Source: JBLHZY01 sp047631555 (lineage in GTDB: Bacteria; Pseudomonadota; Alphaproteobacteria; Rhodobacterales; Rhodobacteraceae). Taken from it: 64,000 nt of DNA. Within the stretch, counting starts at the first letter, position 1. Every line of letters begins with the position of its first letter. Below the pieces are notes generated by a model. The model did no database searches. It worked only from the letters and a program-made list of their open reading frames with translations, and was not told the origin of the DNA. The position numbers and the translations under genes are program-made. The stretch covers positions 248,001 to 312,000 of the forward strand of contig JBLHZY010000002.1 in the NCBI GenBank assembly GCA_047631555.1. The letters run 5' to 3'. This document shows, piece by piece, positions 1 through 8,791 of the stretch.

Positions 1-544
1 TTGTGGTCCACCAAGAAAGGTCGTTGAGGTTTTCATCCCGTAGATCTCCCTTGAGTGTTACAATCTTAGGATCAACAACAACGATATGCTCGTCCATCCA
101 GCGCTGCTCGGCGCGGCCCTGCCCTGTTTTCCAGAGGCGAATTCCAAGGATTGGATAGAAAAATCCGTTTCGAATCTCTTGCCCAAGAAATACAATTTTT
201 CGCCTAAGGATAGCAGCGTTTGCCCCTTCAGGTGCAAGCGTGAAATTCCGAATACTTTCTTGCAGGAGAGGCTCCAGAATTTCGTCAGCATCAATGCGCA
301 ACGTCCACTCTGAGACAATATTTGCATTGTCTATGCCCCAGTTCAATTGCGCGGCATGCGTTTCAAATGGATTTGAAAACACCTCAGCACCAAGACTTTT
401 CGCGATCTCAACCGTTGCATCATTTGATAGACTGTCGATTACACATATACGCTCAGCAACGGATGAAACGCTTTTGATAGCGCGCGCGATATGCTGCTCT
501 TCGTTGTAGGTAAGGATGATGGCGGTTAGGGACGGAAGGCTCAT
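1..544 (-). CDS. GT2 glycosyltransferase, C-terminus cut by window edge
   Basis: The frame stays open from the ATG at 544 to base 1, giving about 181 visible residues without a stop, so the gene continues past the left edge. The N-terminus has the GT-A nucleotide-binding start (ILTYNEE, residues 10-16) and a DADE metal/sugar-nucleotide motif at residues 85-88, followed by a W-M-D-E-H segment about residue 150. This is the layout of inverting GT2 enzymes related to WaaE/EpsE-type transferases, which add one sugar to a lipid-linked glycan on the cytoplasmic face. It overlaps the preceding GT2 gene by 4 nt (ATGA), so it is the last visible member of the polysaccharide operon. The sugar transferred cannot be told from sequence. 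Confidence 0.85.
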   Translation of the reverse strand, partial: MSLPSLTAIILTYNEEQHIARAIKSVSSVAERICVIDSLSNDATVEIAKSLGAEVFSNPFETHAAQLNWGIDNANIVSEWTLRIDADEILEPLLQESIRNFTLAPEGANAAILRRKIVFLGQEIRNGFFYPILGIRLWKTGQGRAEQRWMDEHIVVVDPKIVTLKGDLRDENLNDLSWWTT

Positions 545-1328
545 GGGCGTATCCTCGGGCCGCCAAATCGAAGCAAATCATAGAGCGATGGTAACAAGCG
601 CCGCATAGTATTTGCAGACCGTTTTACCCCAAAAAGCAATGCAGCGGTCGGCCAAAAGAGCCTGCTTTCCTTGCGCAAAATGCGCCAGTGCTCGCGATTG
701 ATTGTCTTGCGATGATCGTCGCGCTGAGAGACGCCGCCTCTCTCAAATTTGCAGATAGGTTTTCCAAAATAGGACGCGCTTGCGCCGCTTTGGGAGAGAA
801 GGCGCGAGGTTAGCGCCCAGTCCCCGGAAAATTGGTAGCTACGATCATATCCGTCCAAAATATCTACACGCCGGTAGAGGATTGATTGGTGGTGGGTGAA
901 CATCGAATAGACGTTCCAAAAAGGACGTCTCGCGGGCTTTTTGAAACAAAGGCCGTCAGAGGAAGTTTCAAAACTGTCCCCGTATATTAAGGTCTGGTTG
1001 TGCGCCGTGGCGAACGAGATAAGTTGAGGCAGAGTAGTGTGATCGAAGAAGCGATCGCCTGCATTCATGAAGAGGATATATTTCCCTTTAGCGGCGGTAA
1101 TCCCTTTGTTCATAGCGTCGAAAATGCCTTCGTCCGGCTCGCAGATTGCCTGCATATTGGGGCGGGTCAATTCTGTTAAATAGGCCTGGGTACCATCATC
1201 AGAGCCCCCATCAATCACGATCCATTCAAAGCCGTCTGTTTGCGCCCAATTGATTGATGCTTCGGTGTCTTTGATGCCGCCGAGGTTGCGAAAGGCGACC
1301 GTGACGATTGAGATTTCAGGGCTGAACA
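541..1328 (-). CDS. GT2 glycosyltransferase, WcaE-like
   Basis: This 261-residue GT2 enzyme shows the GT-A start ISIVTVAFRN (residues 6-15), the D-G-G-S-D-D-G-T nucleotide-binding stretch (40-47) and an N-A-G-D-R metal-binding loop (about 89-93). The family transfers a sugar from a nucleotide donor; the compact form resembles colanic-acid transferases such as WcaE, an assignment made from memory of the family. I chose the ATG at 1328 because AAGGA lies about nine bases upstream; an in-frame TTG at 1356 would lengthen the protein but has no such site. It overlaps the acetyltransferase gene upstream by 13 nt and the next GT2 by 4 nt. Confidence 0.85.
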
Positions 1329-1903
1329 TCGGTGCTATTTCCTTCGCGCGACCCAACTTTTCTGGCCGGATTCCCTATATATATTCCGCCGCTTTGCAGT
1401 GTTCCAAACACTACCGAGCGCGCGCCAACAATGCAGTTTTTGGCAACGGTTGCTCCAGGCCCAATCATCGCTTCAGCGGCAACCCAAGCACCGGGACCAA
1501 TCTCAATTGGCTTGGTGACAAGGGGCATGTTGGGGAGGCGAAAATCGTGATCTCCTGCGCAAAGAAAACAGCGCTGAGAAATGATTGTTTGAGCATGAAT
1601 TGTGATGCGTGCCATGTTGTAACAGCGCACACCTTCGGCGAGAATTGTATGATCGCCCATCACGAGATTGGGCGGATACCAGACATGCGCAGAACCGCGG
1701 ACATCGGCCTGATTGCCAATTTTCGCACCAAACAAGCGCAGCAAAAATACGCGCCAGGCGCGCAGCTGTGGCGGCGTCCAAACCGCAAAAATCAGCCAAG
1801 TAGCCTGCCATACTATGCGCAGCAGTTTGTGCTTAAGTGAAAAGGGCGCAGGCCCCTCAAAGGGATGTGACGCCTTGCTCTTTGGATCATATGCATCAGG
1901 CAT
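1316..1903 (-). CDS. wcaF: WcaF-like sugar O-acetyltransferase
   Basis: This 195-residue protein belongs to the left-handed beta-helix (hexapeptide-repeat) acetyltransferases. The repeats run from about residue 75 to 180 (for example IGPGAWVAAEAMIGPGA), with the family's internal catalytic-region histidine in AGDHDF. An N-terminal hydrophobic stretch (ATWLIFAVWTPP) is typical of the colanic-acid WcaF group, which acetylates a fucose residue of the repeat unit with acetyl-CoA. I chose the ATG at 1903, which overlaps the upstream gene's stop as ATGCCTGA, over a start at 1945. The neighbouring gmd and fcl genes supply GDP-fucose, consistent with this role; the acceptor itself is inferred. Confidence 0.8.
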   Translation of the reverse strand: MPDAYDPKSKASHPFEGPAPFSLKHKLLRIVWQATWLIFAVWTPPQLRAWRVFLLRLFGAKIGNQADVRGSAHVWYPPNLVMGDHTILAEGVRCYNMARITIHAQTIISQRCFLCAGDHDFRLPNMPLVTKPIEIGPGAWVAAEAMIGPGATVAKNCIVGARSVVFGTLQSGGIYIGNPARKVGSREGNSTDVQP

Positions 1904-3095
1904 CTTGTATCTTTCGTATGGGGGCATCGACCTCGGCAATTGCACTACAAAGGGCGTTTCGCAAATCTACAGCGGCGGCATCAACGGAAAAATGTTTGGC
2001 ATAACAAGGTAGAGTTGCTGCGCGCATTTCAGCGCGCTTTTGTTGGGAAAGCTTGAGAAATCCGCGCAACATTTGCGCCGTACTTTGTGGTGTATCCTCG
2101 CAGACCATGCCGGCCCCTTCGGAGATGATTTCACGCCAGATATTCACTTTGGTTGAGATCAAAACAGGGCAATCGGCTGAAAGCGCTTCGGCCACAACAA
2201 TTCCAAAATTCTCTTGATGCGAAGGCAGAACAAAAGCGTCGGCTTGCGCAAAGGCTTGGCGTTTCTGCGCACCAGTGAGCATTCCTGGCCAGTGTATTCG
2301 CGAGGCGACGCCTAGGTTGGCGGCCAGCGTTTCTAACTCTGGGCGCCAATTCGTTGGGTCAGGGCCGGCCATTACCAGATCAATATCTTGGGCCTCATCA
2401 GCGACTTCGGCGAAGGCTTTTATAAGGTTGTCACAGGCCTTTTTGGGGTGAATTCGACTTAGAAATAAAAGATAGCGCCGCCCATCTAAAGCGCCAATTA
2501 GCTTGCGCATTGCGTCTTTTGGATCGGCCTTGAGAGGGGCTTGGCTTTGCGCGCCAAAGGCCACCACTTTTGGTCGATAATCATGCCCCCAAAAGGCGCC
2601 TTTCGTGAGGCGCATCTCTTCTTCACAGGTAAAGAGAACGCGATGCGCGTGAGACAATACGGGCCCCTGAAAAAGGCTCCAGTAAACTTGCTTCGCGGCA
2701 TTTTTGATCGGAAATTCCTGCGCAAACCAAGGATCAAGCATACCGTGCGTGAATACGACATAGGGCAAATTTTCGCGTCCAAACACGCGCGCGCAGCTGG
2801 CCGTCGCATAGTTCCACAAGCCATGAACTATGGCGACGTCATGCGTTTTTGCGAGAGTTCTTAGCGATGACTGAAAGGCCGTTGAGTGCCCGAATTTCCC
2901 CGGATTTGGGCCTGCTGCTGTTACCGGAAAGTCGAATGATTTTAGGCAGGGGGCGTCTGGTGGGTCGAGCGTAAGAAAGGAAATTTCATCGCCTTGTTCG
3001 CGCAAAATGTGAGACATAATTCGCGCGTTTTCTATGGGCCCGCCGTCGCGCTGGTCAACCGAGCCAATTATATGAAGGATACGTATGTTTTTCAT
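1896..3095 (-). CDS. GT4 family glycosyltransferase
   Basis: This is a retaining GT-B enzyme of 399 residues. The N-terminal Rossmann half begins ILHIIGSVDQRDGGP, with the glycine-rich acceptor-side loop, and the C-terminal half carries the E-x7-E donor-binding motif in HQENFGIVVAEAL (about residues 300-312). GT4 enzymes transfer hexoses from GDP- or UDP-sugars to a lipid-linked oligosaccharide at the cytoplasmic membrane. It starts 4 nt inside the preceding GT4 gene (ATGA) and its stop overlaps the acetyltransferase start, so all three are probably translated in step. The particular linkage cannot be predicted. Confidence 0.87.
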   Translation of the reverse strand: MKNIRILHIIGSVDQRDGGPIENARIMSHILREQGDEISFLTLDPPDAPCLKSFDFPVTAAGPNPGKFGHSTAFQSSLRTLAKTHDVAIVHGLWNYATASCARVFGRENLPYVVFTHGMLDPWFAQEFPIKNAAKQVYWSLFQGPVLSHAHRVLFTCEEEMRLTKGAFWGHDYRPKVVAFGAQSQAPLKADPKDAMRKLIGALDGRRYLLFLSRIHPKKACDNLIKAFAEVADEAQDIDLVMAGPDPTNWRPELETLAANLGVASRIHWPGMLTGAQKRQAFAQADAFVLPSHQENFGIVVAEALSADCPVLISTKVNIWREIISEGAGMVCEDTPQSTAQMLRGFLKLSQQKRAEMRAATLPCYAKHFSVDAAAVDLRNALCSAIAEVDAPIRKIQDA

Positions 3096-4207
3096 CGCGA
3101 TGTTCCCGCCAGCTGATGAGCGGCATTGGCGAAAGCCTTTACATCATTGAGAGGCGCGCGCTCTAGAGAGGCGTTGGCCATTGCCTCCCACAGAGCCTTG
3201 TCCTCTGCGAGCCGTGTCATAAAACGGCTCAGGGATTGCGGGCTATTGGGGTCAATAATGAATCCATTCAAACCGTTTTGAATCAAGACATCCGCCGCGC
3301 CGCAAGCCGTGCTAATGATTGCGGGAACCCCCATCGCTTGGGCCTCAATGACGACGTTTCCGTATTGCTCTTCGGTGCTTGGGAGTAAAAGTGCGAGGCT
3401 GTTAGCGAGGCGTTTGGCGATACCCTCGGTTTGTACAAAACCATGAAATTCAACGGCTTGGGAAAGCCCGAGGGATCGAACTTTCGTCCGCAACTCTGCC
3501 TCCAACGGTCCAGAACCGCAAATATGAAGCTTGCGCGGGTTTTCCGCCGTTTCGACATAGAGAGCGAAGGCATCTATTGCGGTCGCTAAGTTTTTCTTTG
3601 GTTGGAGGCGTGCGACGATGACGAAATCGCGCGCTTCAAAAGGGGCGCCTTTGGGCGCGGGTTCGCTTTCGGCCAAGCGACGAATTCTGCTAAGTGAAAC
3701 AGTGTTGTATTCGCCAAGAATGCGCGAGGGGGGCACGCCGAGAAACTGGAAATAGGCGCGGGATCGATTGCTAGAGCCGATCGCGCCTTGGTAGGGCCAG
3801 AGGTAAAATGATTTCAACCATTCGCGCCAAGGCTTGCGCGGGTGATCATCAAATTTTGAGCAACCCATGACATAAACACTATCTCCGCGCAGCCGCAAAT
3901 ATAGCGCAAAGGCGAGTACGACGGTTTTGTCGTAGTGGCAGAGGAACCAAGCAGCGCGTCCTTGAGAATTGCGATGACGGATCAAGGCGCGCAGAACCAC
4001 CAAACTGTTTGGCAATTTGTCGCGCCTAAACAGAGTCACCTTTTTGAATGCAGTGCCCGCCTCTGGCTCCCAATCGTAGACGTCGCTTTTCTCGCAGAGT
4101 TCCAGCCCAATGACTTGCGCAGTTGGATCCGAAAGGGCGACGGTTTCGCATCTGTCCGCGTGCATTGGGCCAAAGTTATCCCAGAGAAAAACCATGCGCT
4201 TAGCCAT
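3092..4207 (-). CDS. GT4 family glycosyltransferase
   Basis: This 371-residue GT-B enzyme has a divergent N-terminal half (VFLWDNFGPMHADR) and a well-kept C-terminal half: FVIVARLQPKKNL begins the donor domain, and PSTEEQYGNVVIEAQ holds the E-x7-E motif. It is a second GT4 enzyme of the operon, presumably adding another residue of the repeat unit. The chosen ATG overlaps the stop of the upstream polymerase-like gene by 8 nt (ATGGCTAA). An internal methionine four codons later is possible, but the overlap pattern seen all along this operon favours the longer form. Donor and acceptor are unknown. Confidence 0.85.
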   Translation of the reverse strand: MAKRMVFLWDNFGPMHADRCETVALSDPTAQVIGLELCEKSDVYDWEPEAGTAFKKVTLFRRDKLPNSLVVLRALIRHRNSQGRAAWFLCHYDKTVVLAFALYLRLRGDSVYVMGCSKFDDHPRKPWREWLKSFYLWPYQGAIGSSNRSRAYFQFLGVPPSRILGEYNTVSLSRIRRLAESEPAPKGAPFEARDFVIVARLQPKKNLATAIDAFALYVETAENPRKLHICGSGPLEAELRTKVRSLGLSQAVEFHGFVQTEGIAKRLANSLALLLPSTEEQYGNVVIEAQAMGVPAIISTACGAADVLIQNGLNGFIIDPNSPQSLSRFMTRLAEDKALWEAMANASLERAPLNDVKAFANAAHQLAGTSR

Positions 4208-5465
4208 TCTCGCGCACCGCCATTTTTAGCCGGGAGCTCGACTTTTTTCGAACAACGGGCTCGCCGCTTTCAAGACCTGGGCGCATAAATAGCAGGGTTA
4301 AAGATAGAAGGCCGAAGGCGTCCCCAAAACTAAACAATTGAGGTTGGAGCATGGCCGCAAAGAGGACGGCAAGCATCGAGGAAAGAACCCGACCGCGCGC
4401 GCCATTTAAGCGATATGCTATGGCTTCATAAGCGAGCTCTTTGAGGCGGATCACATAGTAAATCAAAAGAAGAAACGCGCCGATAACGCCGTTTTCGAGC
4501 AAGACATTTAGATAGCCATTATGGGCGCCTAGGTAAGCGGCGCGATTGCGAAAACCAAACCCTGAGAACATGTGTTTTTCAAACTGCGGCAAAAAGCTCG
4601 CCCAATGTTTGTCCCGCCCGCTTAGCCCTGATCCGGCTCCTCGCGAGGTATCGTCAATCTCCATCGCCGAGCCGATATAACTATCGCCGCCGTTAGCCAT
4701 CAGATCACCCATTAGAGCGAGGCAAACGATCATCATTAGCGCGATCCGAATTGGACCGGCGGTGCTGAGATTGATTGCATTAAAGAGGATATAAATCAGA
4801 GCAACACAAACGACACCATAGCGGCTGCTGACCAAAAGGGCACAGGTAAGCGCAATGGCCGTCGTCGCTTCAAAAAAGGGGCGTGGGGCAAAAAGCGCAA
4901 GAGCGACGGCGGCAATCGCACTTGCTGAATAGATGTTTGGATGAATGCCGCCGAGATAGCGTCCGATGGGTGGGCCATGCATAATCTGAGCGGCGATCAA
5001 GAACGCAACGCAGGTAATCGACGCCGCGATCGTTGCTTTGAAAAAGCGCGGGCTAAAGCTCATGATACGTATCGAAAAAGCGAGCGAAAGTAGGACTGCT
5101 GCATTAATCGAAGGGCCGGTTAGGCCGCGCGGGACAGTGCTTAGAAGCGTAAGTCCAAAGAAAATGAGCAAGAGCCCATCGCGAGGCAGAAATATATTTG
5201 CGTTGATGGGGACCCGATAAATGTAGTGCAACGCAATCGCGAAAACGATCACAAACAGACCAAGCAAAAGGCGCTGATCAACTTGTTGGGACAGGGTTGA
5301 GGCAGTCGGGTTTGATAGGGCGAGGAGGGGAAAAGACGCCGCAGCAAATATGAGGGGAAAATACCAAGCTGGATCAAAGCACACGGGCCAGATTTTTGGC
5401 GAAGTCTGATTCACTTTGTTGGTTCTCCAAGTCGCATCATTCGATACTACTTTGAGTTGTGTCAT
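4200..5465 (-). CDS. O-antigen polymerase/ligase-type membrane protein
   Basis: The 421-residue product is almost entirely hydrophobic, with roughly ten predicted membrane segments and a larger polar loop around SGRDKHWASFLPQFEKH, followed by GAHNGYLNVLLENG. That loop with a conserved H-N-x-Y-L motif is characteristic of the O-antigen ligase/Wzy polymerase superfamily, which joins repeat units on the periplasmic face. Its position beside a Wzx-type flippase makes Wzy polymerase the likelier role, although ligases look the same. The start is uncertain: the ATG at 5465 overlaps the flippase gene by 29 nt and has no good ribosome site; an in-frame start at 5561 would overlap even more. Confidence 0.75.
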   Translation of the reverse strand: MTQLKVVSNDATWRTNKVNQTSPKIWPVCFDPAWYFPLIFAAASFPLLALSNPTASTLSQQVDQRLLLGLFVIVFAIALHYIYRVPINANIFLPRDGLLLIFFGLTLLSTVPRGLTGPSINAAVLLSLAFSIRIMSFSPRFFKATIAASITCVAFLIAAQIMHGPPIGRYLGGIHPNIYSASAIAAVALALFAPRPFFEATTAIALTCALLVSSRYGVVCVALIYILFNAINLSTAGPIRIALMMIVCLALMGDLMANGGDSYIGSAMEIDDTSRGAGSGLSGRDKHWASFLPQFEKHMFSGFGFRNRAAYLGAHNGYLNVLLENGVIGAFLLLIYYVIRLKELAYEAIAYRLNGARGRVLSSMLAVLFAAMLQPQLFSFGDAFGLLSLTLLFMRPGLESGEPVVRKKSSSRLKMAVRENG

Positions 5466-6789
5466 CTGTGCAAATGAAAGGGAGTTTTGTGCTTTGATTG
5501 CGACGATAAAGGCTGAATACACGCCAAAATAGAATGGCTTCTGCGGCGAGGGTAGCGACAAGCAGGGGGGTTAAGCTGTTTGATGCAAAGAAGGGGATCG
5601 CGGCGCAGGCAAGGTAAAGCGCGAGGGCGGCGTAGGCAAAACCGCTTTGTTTGTTGATCGCAATCAAAGGCATGCTCAATGTTTGCCATAGAGCGGCAAA
5701 GAGAGCTGCAATTGCAAGGTACGCAAATAGGGAATGACCGCCGGACATTTCTCCTTTGGAAAGTTGGCTTAGGATTGTTGGTCCAAAGGCGCCAAGAAGG
5801 AGTGTGAATGGCAGCATTGTCGCAATCGTTAGCCCAAGATTGAGGCGCATGATTTTTGCGGTAAGTGCTGTGTTTCCTTCGGTTTGTGTTCGAGTGAGTT
5901 CGGGCAAGGCGGCGCGGGTAAGGAGCCCCGAAAACTGTAGGGGAATACGGGTGAGCATGCGGGCTGTGGCGAAGGTCGCGGCGGCTGCGGGGTTGATCAT
6001 CCAACCGATGGCGAGCACCACGCCTTGCAAGCCAAAAGAATTGGCGAGAGTTAGGGCGAAGGCGGCAGAAGAGGGCGCGATGAGGCGGCGCAGTGTCGAT
6101 CTATCTGCTTGGCGCCAGCCCATATGCCACCACGGCTCAAGGCGGCGAAGGGTTATGGCGTAGATGGCGAAGCCCGCGAGTTGAATAGCGAGCAAAGTGA
6201 TCGCGGCCGATACGACACCGCCATCAAGCGCGGCGCAAAGCAATGTGCCCAGGCCTCCGAGTAGAAATACAATGTCAAAAAGCGCTGTTCCAAGGGCGTA
6301 TTTATGCGTTGCTTGGAAGACGATTTTCAGCGTGGACATTTGCATAACGACGCCCGCATAGAGCGCCAGGATACCCATTGTGATTGCAATATTTTGAGGC
6401 GTGAAAGCTCCCTGTGATGCCCCGCTTAAAGAAAGCCAGATAAGCGCGCCGGCCGCAACGATTGCAATGGCGAGCACGCTAATTGCGCTCAGAAAAAGCC
6501 AGACGCTTTGAAAGGCGCGAAGGGCAGTTTCGCTATCATCTTTGGCCATGCTTTGAGTGATATCGACACCCGCAGCGATCCCCAGTCCGAAATTTGAGAG
6601 CGCAATATAGGTCGGGATGGTCGAGAGCATCAGCCAGATCCCATAGCCATCAACCCCCCATTTTGCGCTCAGGATCGGAACGGAAAGCAGCTGAATAATC
6701 AGGACCCAGATCTTGCCCGTGAAATTCGCCCAGACGCCTTTTGCTAGGCGGCGAGCGAGGGCAGAATTTTGCAGGCGTGCACGCATCAT
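5437..6789 (-). CDS. Wzx-type polysaccharide flippase
   Basis: This 450-residue protein has about twelve to fourteen hydrophobic segments in two pseudo-repeats, and starts with a short basic segment (RLAKGVWANFTGKIWVLIIQL) typical of the polysaccharide-specific MVF/PST transporters. These flip undecaprenyl-linked repeat units to the periplasm for polymerisation. The start overlaps the fcl stop as ATGA. Together with the neighbouring Wzy-like gene and the Wza exporter at 15300 it points to a Wzx/Wzy-dependent export route. No nucleotide-binding or ABC transport protein for glycans is present, which argues against an ABC-dependent pathway. Confidence 0.83.
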   Translation of the reverse strand: MMRARLQNSALARRLAKGVWANFTGKIWVLIIQLLSVPILSAKWGVDGYGIWLMLSTIPTYIALSNFGLGIAAGVDITQSMAKDDSETALRAFQSVWLFLSAISVLAIAIVAAGALIWLSLSGASQGAFTPQNIAITMGILALYAGVVMQMSTLKIVFQATHKYALGTALFDIVFLLGGLGTLLCAALDGGVVSAAITLLAIQLAGFAIYAITLRRLEPWWHMGWRQADRSTLRRLIAPSSAAFALTLANSFGLQGVVLAIGWMINPAAAATFATARMLTRIPLQFSGLLTRAALPELTRTQTEGNTALTAKIMRLNLGLTIATMLPFTLLLGAFGPTILSQLSKGEMSGGHSLFAYLAIAALFAALWQTLSMPLIAINKQSGFAYAALALYLACAAIPFFASNSLTPLLVATLAAEAILFWRVFSLYRRNQSTKLPFICTDDTTQSSIE

Positions 6790-7730
6790 GGCGCCATTGA
6801 CAGGCTATCGAGGTAGGCTGAATAGGTATCGCGCAGCCCATCTTTGAGAGTCCGCGCGCCGTTCCAGCCAAGATCGTGCAGCTTGGAGCTGTCGATCAAT
6901 TTGCGCGGCGTTCCGTCGGGCTTGGTGGCATCAAAGGTGAGGTCTGCGGTGTAACCGACCGCCTGAGCGATTTCTTCTGCAAGGCAGCGGATCGAGGTTT
7001 CTTCGCCAGAACCGACATTGATTGGAAGGTCGTCGGAGTAGTTTTTGAGCAAAAAGACCAGCGCGTCTGCCAGATCATCAACGTGCAAGAATTCGCGCAG
7101 CGGCGTGCCTGTTCCCCAGAGTGTTACCTCGCGGGATTGCGCTAGTTTTGCCTCATGAAATTTGCGCAGGAGTGCTGGCAAAACATGGCTCGTTTCGAGA
7201 TCGTAGTTATCGCCCGGACCGTAGAGATTTGTTGGCTGCGCGGAGACGAAATCAACGCCGTATTGCTTGCGATATGCCTGACACATCTTGAGGCCAGCAA
7301 TTTTGGCGATCGCGTACCATTCATTTGTTGGCTCAAGCGGGCCGGTAAGCAGATGCTCCTCGCGGATCGGTTGAGGCGCGTGTTTCGGGTAGATGCAGGA
7401 GGAGCCGAGAAACAGCAATTTGCTTACGCCGTTTTCATATGCGGCATGGATCACATTGGCCTCAAGCATTAGATTGTCGCGCAGGAATTCAGCGGGCCGT
7501 GAATTATTGGCATGAATCCCGCCGACCTTTGCTGCGGCCAAAATGATCGCATCGGGGCGGGTTTTGCCCAGCCACTCATCCACTTCGGCCTGAACGGTAA
7601 GATCAAGCACATCGCGGCCAGCGGTGATTATTTCACAATTTTCATCTGCGAGGCGGCGGACAAGAGCAGCCCCAACCATGCCGCGATGACCTGCGACCCA
7701 GATGCGTTTTCCTGCAAGTGTGTAGCTCAT
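6786..7730 (-). CDS. fcl: GDP-L-fucose synthase
   Basis: This 314-residue NAD(P)-dependent epimerase/reductase converts GDP-4-keto-6-deoxy-D-mannose to GDP-L-fucose. It has the N-terminal GHRGMVGAALVRR nucleotide-binding loop, a serine-containing GSSCIYP segment and the catalytic Y-x3-K in YAIAKIAG, in the order expected for Fcl/WcaG, and its length is normal for the family. I chose the ATG at 7730, which overlaps the gmd stop as ATGA and has GAAGG just upstream; the frame is open to 7829 but that extension lies inside gmd. With gmd it forms the complete two-step route to the fucose donor used by the glycosyltransferases downstream. Confidence 0.95.
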   Translation of the reverse strand: MSYTLAGKRIWVAGHRGMVGAALVRRLADENCEIITAGRDVLDLTVQAEVDEWLGKTRPDAIILAAAKVGGIHANNSRPAEFLRDNLMLEANVIHAAYENGVSKLLFLGSSCIYPKHAPQPIREEHLLTGPLEPTNEWYAIAKIAGLKMCQAYRKQYGVDFVSAQPTNLYGPGDNYDLETSHVLPALLRKFHEAKLAQSREVTLWGTGTPLREFLHVDDLADALVFLLKNYSDDLPINVGSGEETSIRCLAEEIAQAVGYTADLTFDATKPDGTPRKLIDSSKLHDLGWNGARTLKDGLRDTYSAYLDSLSMAP

Positions 7731-8791
7731 CCTTCGCGATCCTGACGGTTTGTTTCGTTCTTCACAATCGCGAGGTCCGCGGCGACCATTTCGCGCACCA
7801 TTTCGGGAAGCTTGGTCGTGTGACTCCATCCCAAATGCTGCTTGGCCTTGCTCGGATCGCCGATCAAAAGATCGACCTCTGTTGGGCGAAAATAACGCGG
7901 ATCAACCTCAACCAAAACGCGCCCGGTTTTTGCATCAATACCCTGTTCCGCAATGCCTTCCCCGCGCCATTCAATCTCAATATCTACAGCGCGAAAAGCC
8001 GCGTCAACAAAGCTGCGAACCGTGTGGGTTTCGCCGGTGGCGAGAACGAAATCATCGCCCTCATCTTGCTGAACGATCCGCCACATGCCTTCAACGTAAT
8101 CGCGCGCATGGCCCCAATCGCGTTTAGCATCCAAATTGCCGAGATAGAGCGTATCTTGCAAGCCAAGGCTTATCGCGGCGGCCGCGCGGGTGATCTTGCG
8201 GGTAACGAAGGTCTCGCCGCGCAGCGGACTTTCGTGATTGAAAAGAATGCCGTTGGAAGCGTGCATTCCGTAGGCTTCGCGGTAATTGACGGTGATCCAA
8301 AAGGCGTAAAGTTTGGCCGCGGCATAGGGTGAGCGCGGATAAAACGGCGTCGTTTCGCGCTGAGGAACTTCTTGGACGAGGCCGTAAAGCTCAGAGGTAG
8401 AAGCCTGATAAAACCGCGCTGTTTTTTCCATGCCCAAAATGCGGATCGCCTCAAGCATCCGCAGCGTTCCGATAGCATCGGCGTTGGCCGTATATTCCGG
8501 CGTATCAAAGGAAACTTGGACATGCGATTGGGCTGCCAGATTGTAGATCTCATCGGGCTGAACTTCTTGGACAAGGCGGATCAAATTGGTGCTGTCGGTC
8601 ATATCACCGTAGTGAAGGCGAAAGCGCACTTCGGCGTCATGAGGGTCTTGGTAGAGATGATCAATGCGCGTTGAATTAAACGACGAGGCGCGCCTTTTGA
8701 TGCCATGGACTTCATAGCCTTTGCTAAGCAAAAGTTCGGCGAGATAGGCGCCATCTTGGCCCGTCACTCCGGTGATCAATGCGCGTTTCAT
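7727..8791 (-). CDS. gmd: GDP-mannose 4,6-dehydratase
   Basis: The 354-residue protein is an extended short-chain dehydrogenase. GVTGQDGAYLAELLL (residues 8-22) is the NADP-binding loop of the Gmd group, QASTSELYG holds the catalytic threonine/serine and glutamate, and YPRSPYAAAKLYA carries Y-x3-K. It removes water from GDP-D-mannose to give the 4-keto-6-deoxy intermediate used by the adjacent fcl product. Length and motif order match the family closely. It overlaps both neighbours by 4 nt. Supply of GDP-mannose (manB/manC) is not encoded in the window. Confidence 0.96.
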   Translation of the reverse strand: MKRALITGVTGQDGAYLAELLLSKGYEVHGIKRRASSFNSTRIDHLYQDPHDAEVRFRLHYGDMTDSTNLIRLVQEVQPDEIYNLAAQSHVQVSFDTPEYTANADAIGTLRMLEAIRILGMEKTARFYQASTSELYGLVQEVPQRETTPFYPRSPYAAAKLYAFWITVNYREAYGMHASNGILFNHESPLRGETFVTRKITRAAAAISLGLQDTLYLGNLDAKRDWGHARDYVEGMWRIVQQDEGDDFVLATGETHTVRSFVDAAFRAVDIEIEWRGEGIAEQGIDAKTGRVLVEVDPRYFRPTEVDLLIGDPSKAKQHLGWSHTTKLPEMVREMVAADLAIVKNETNRQDREG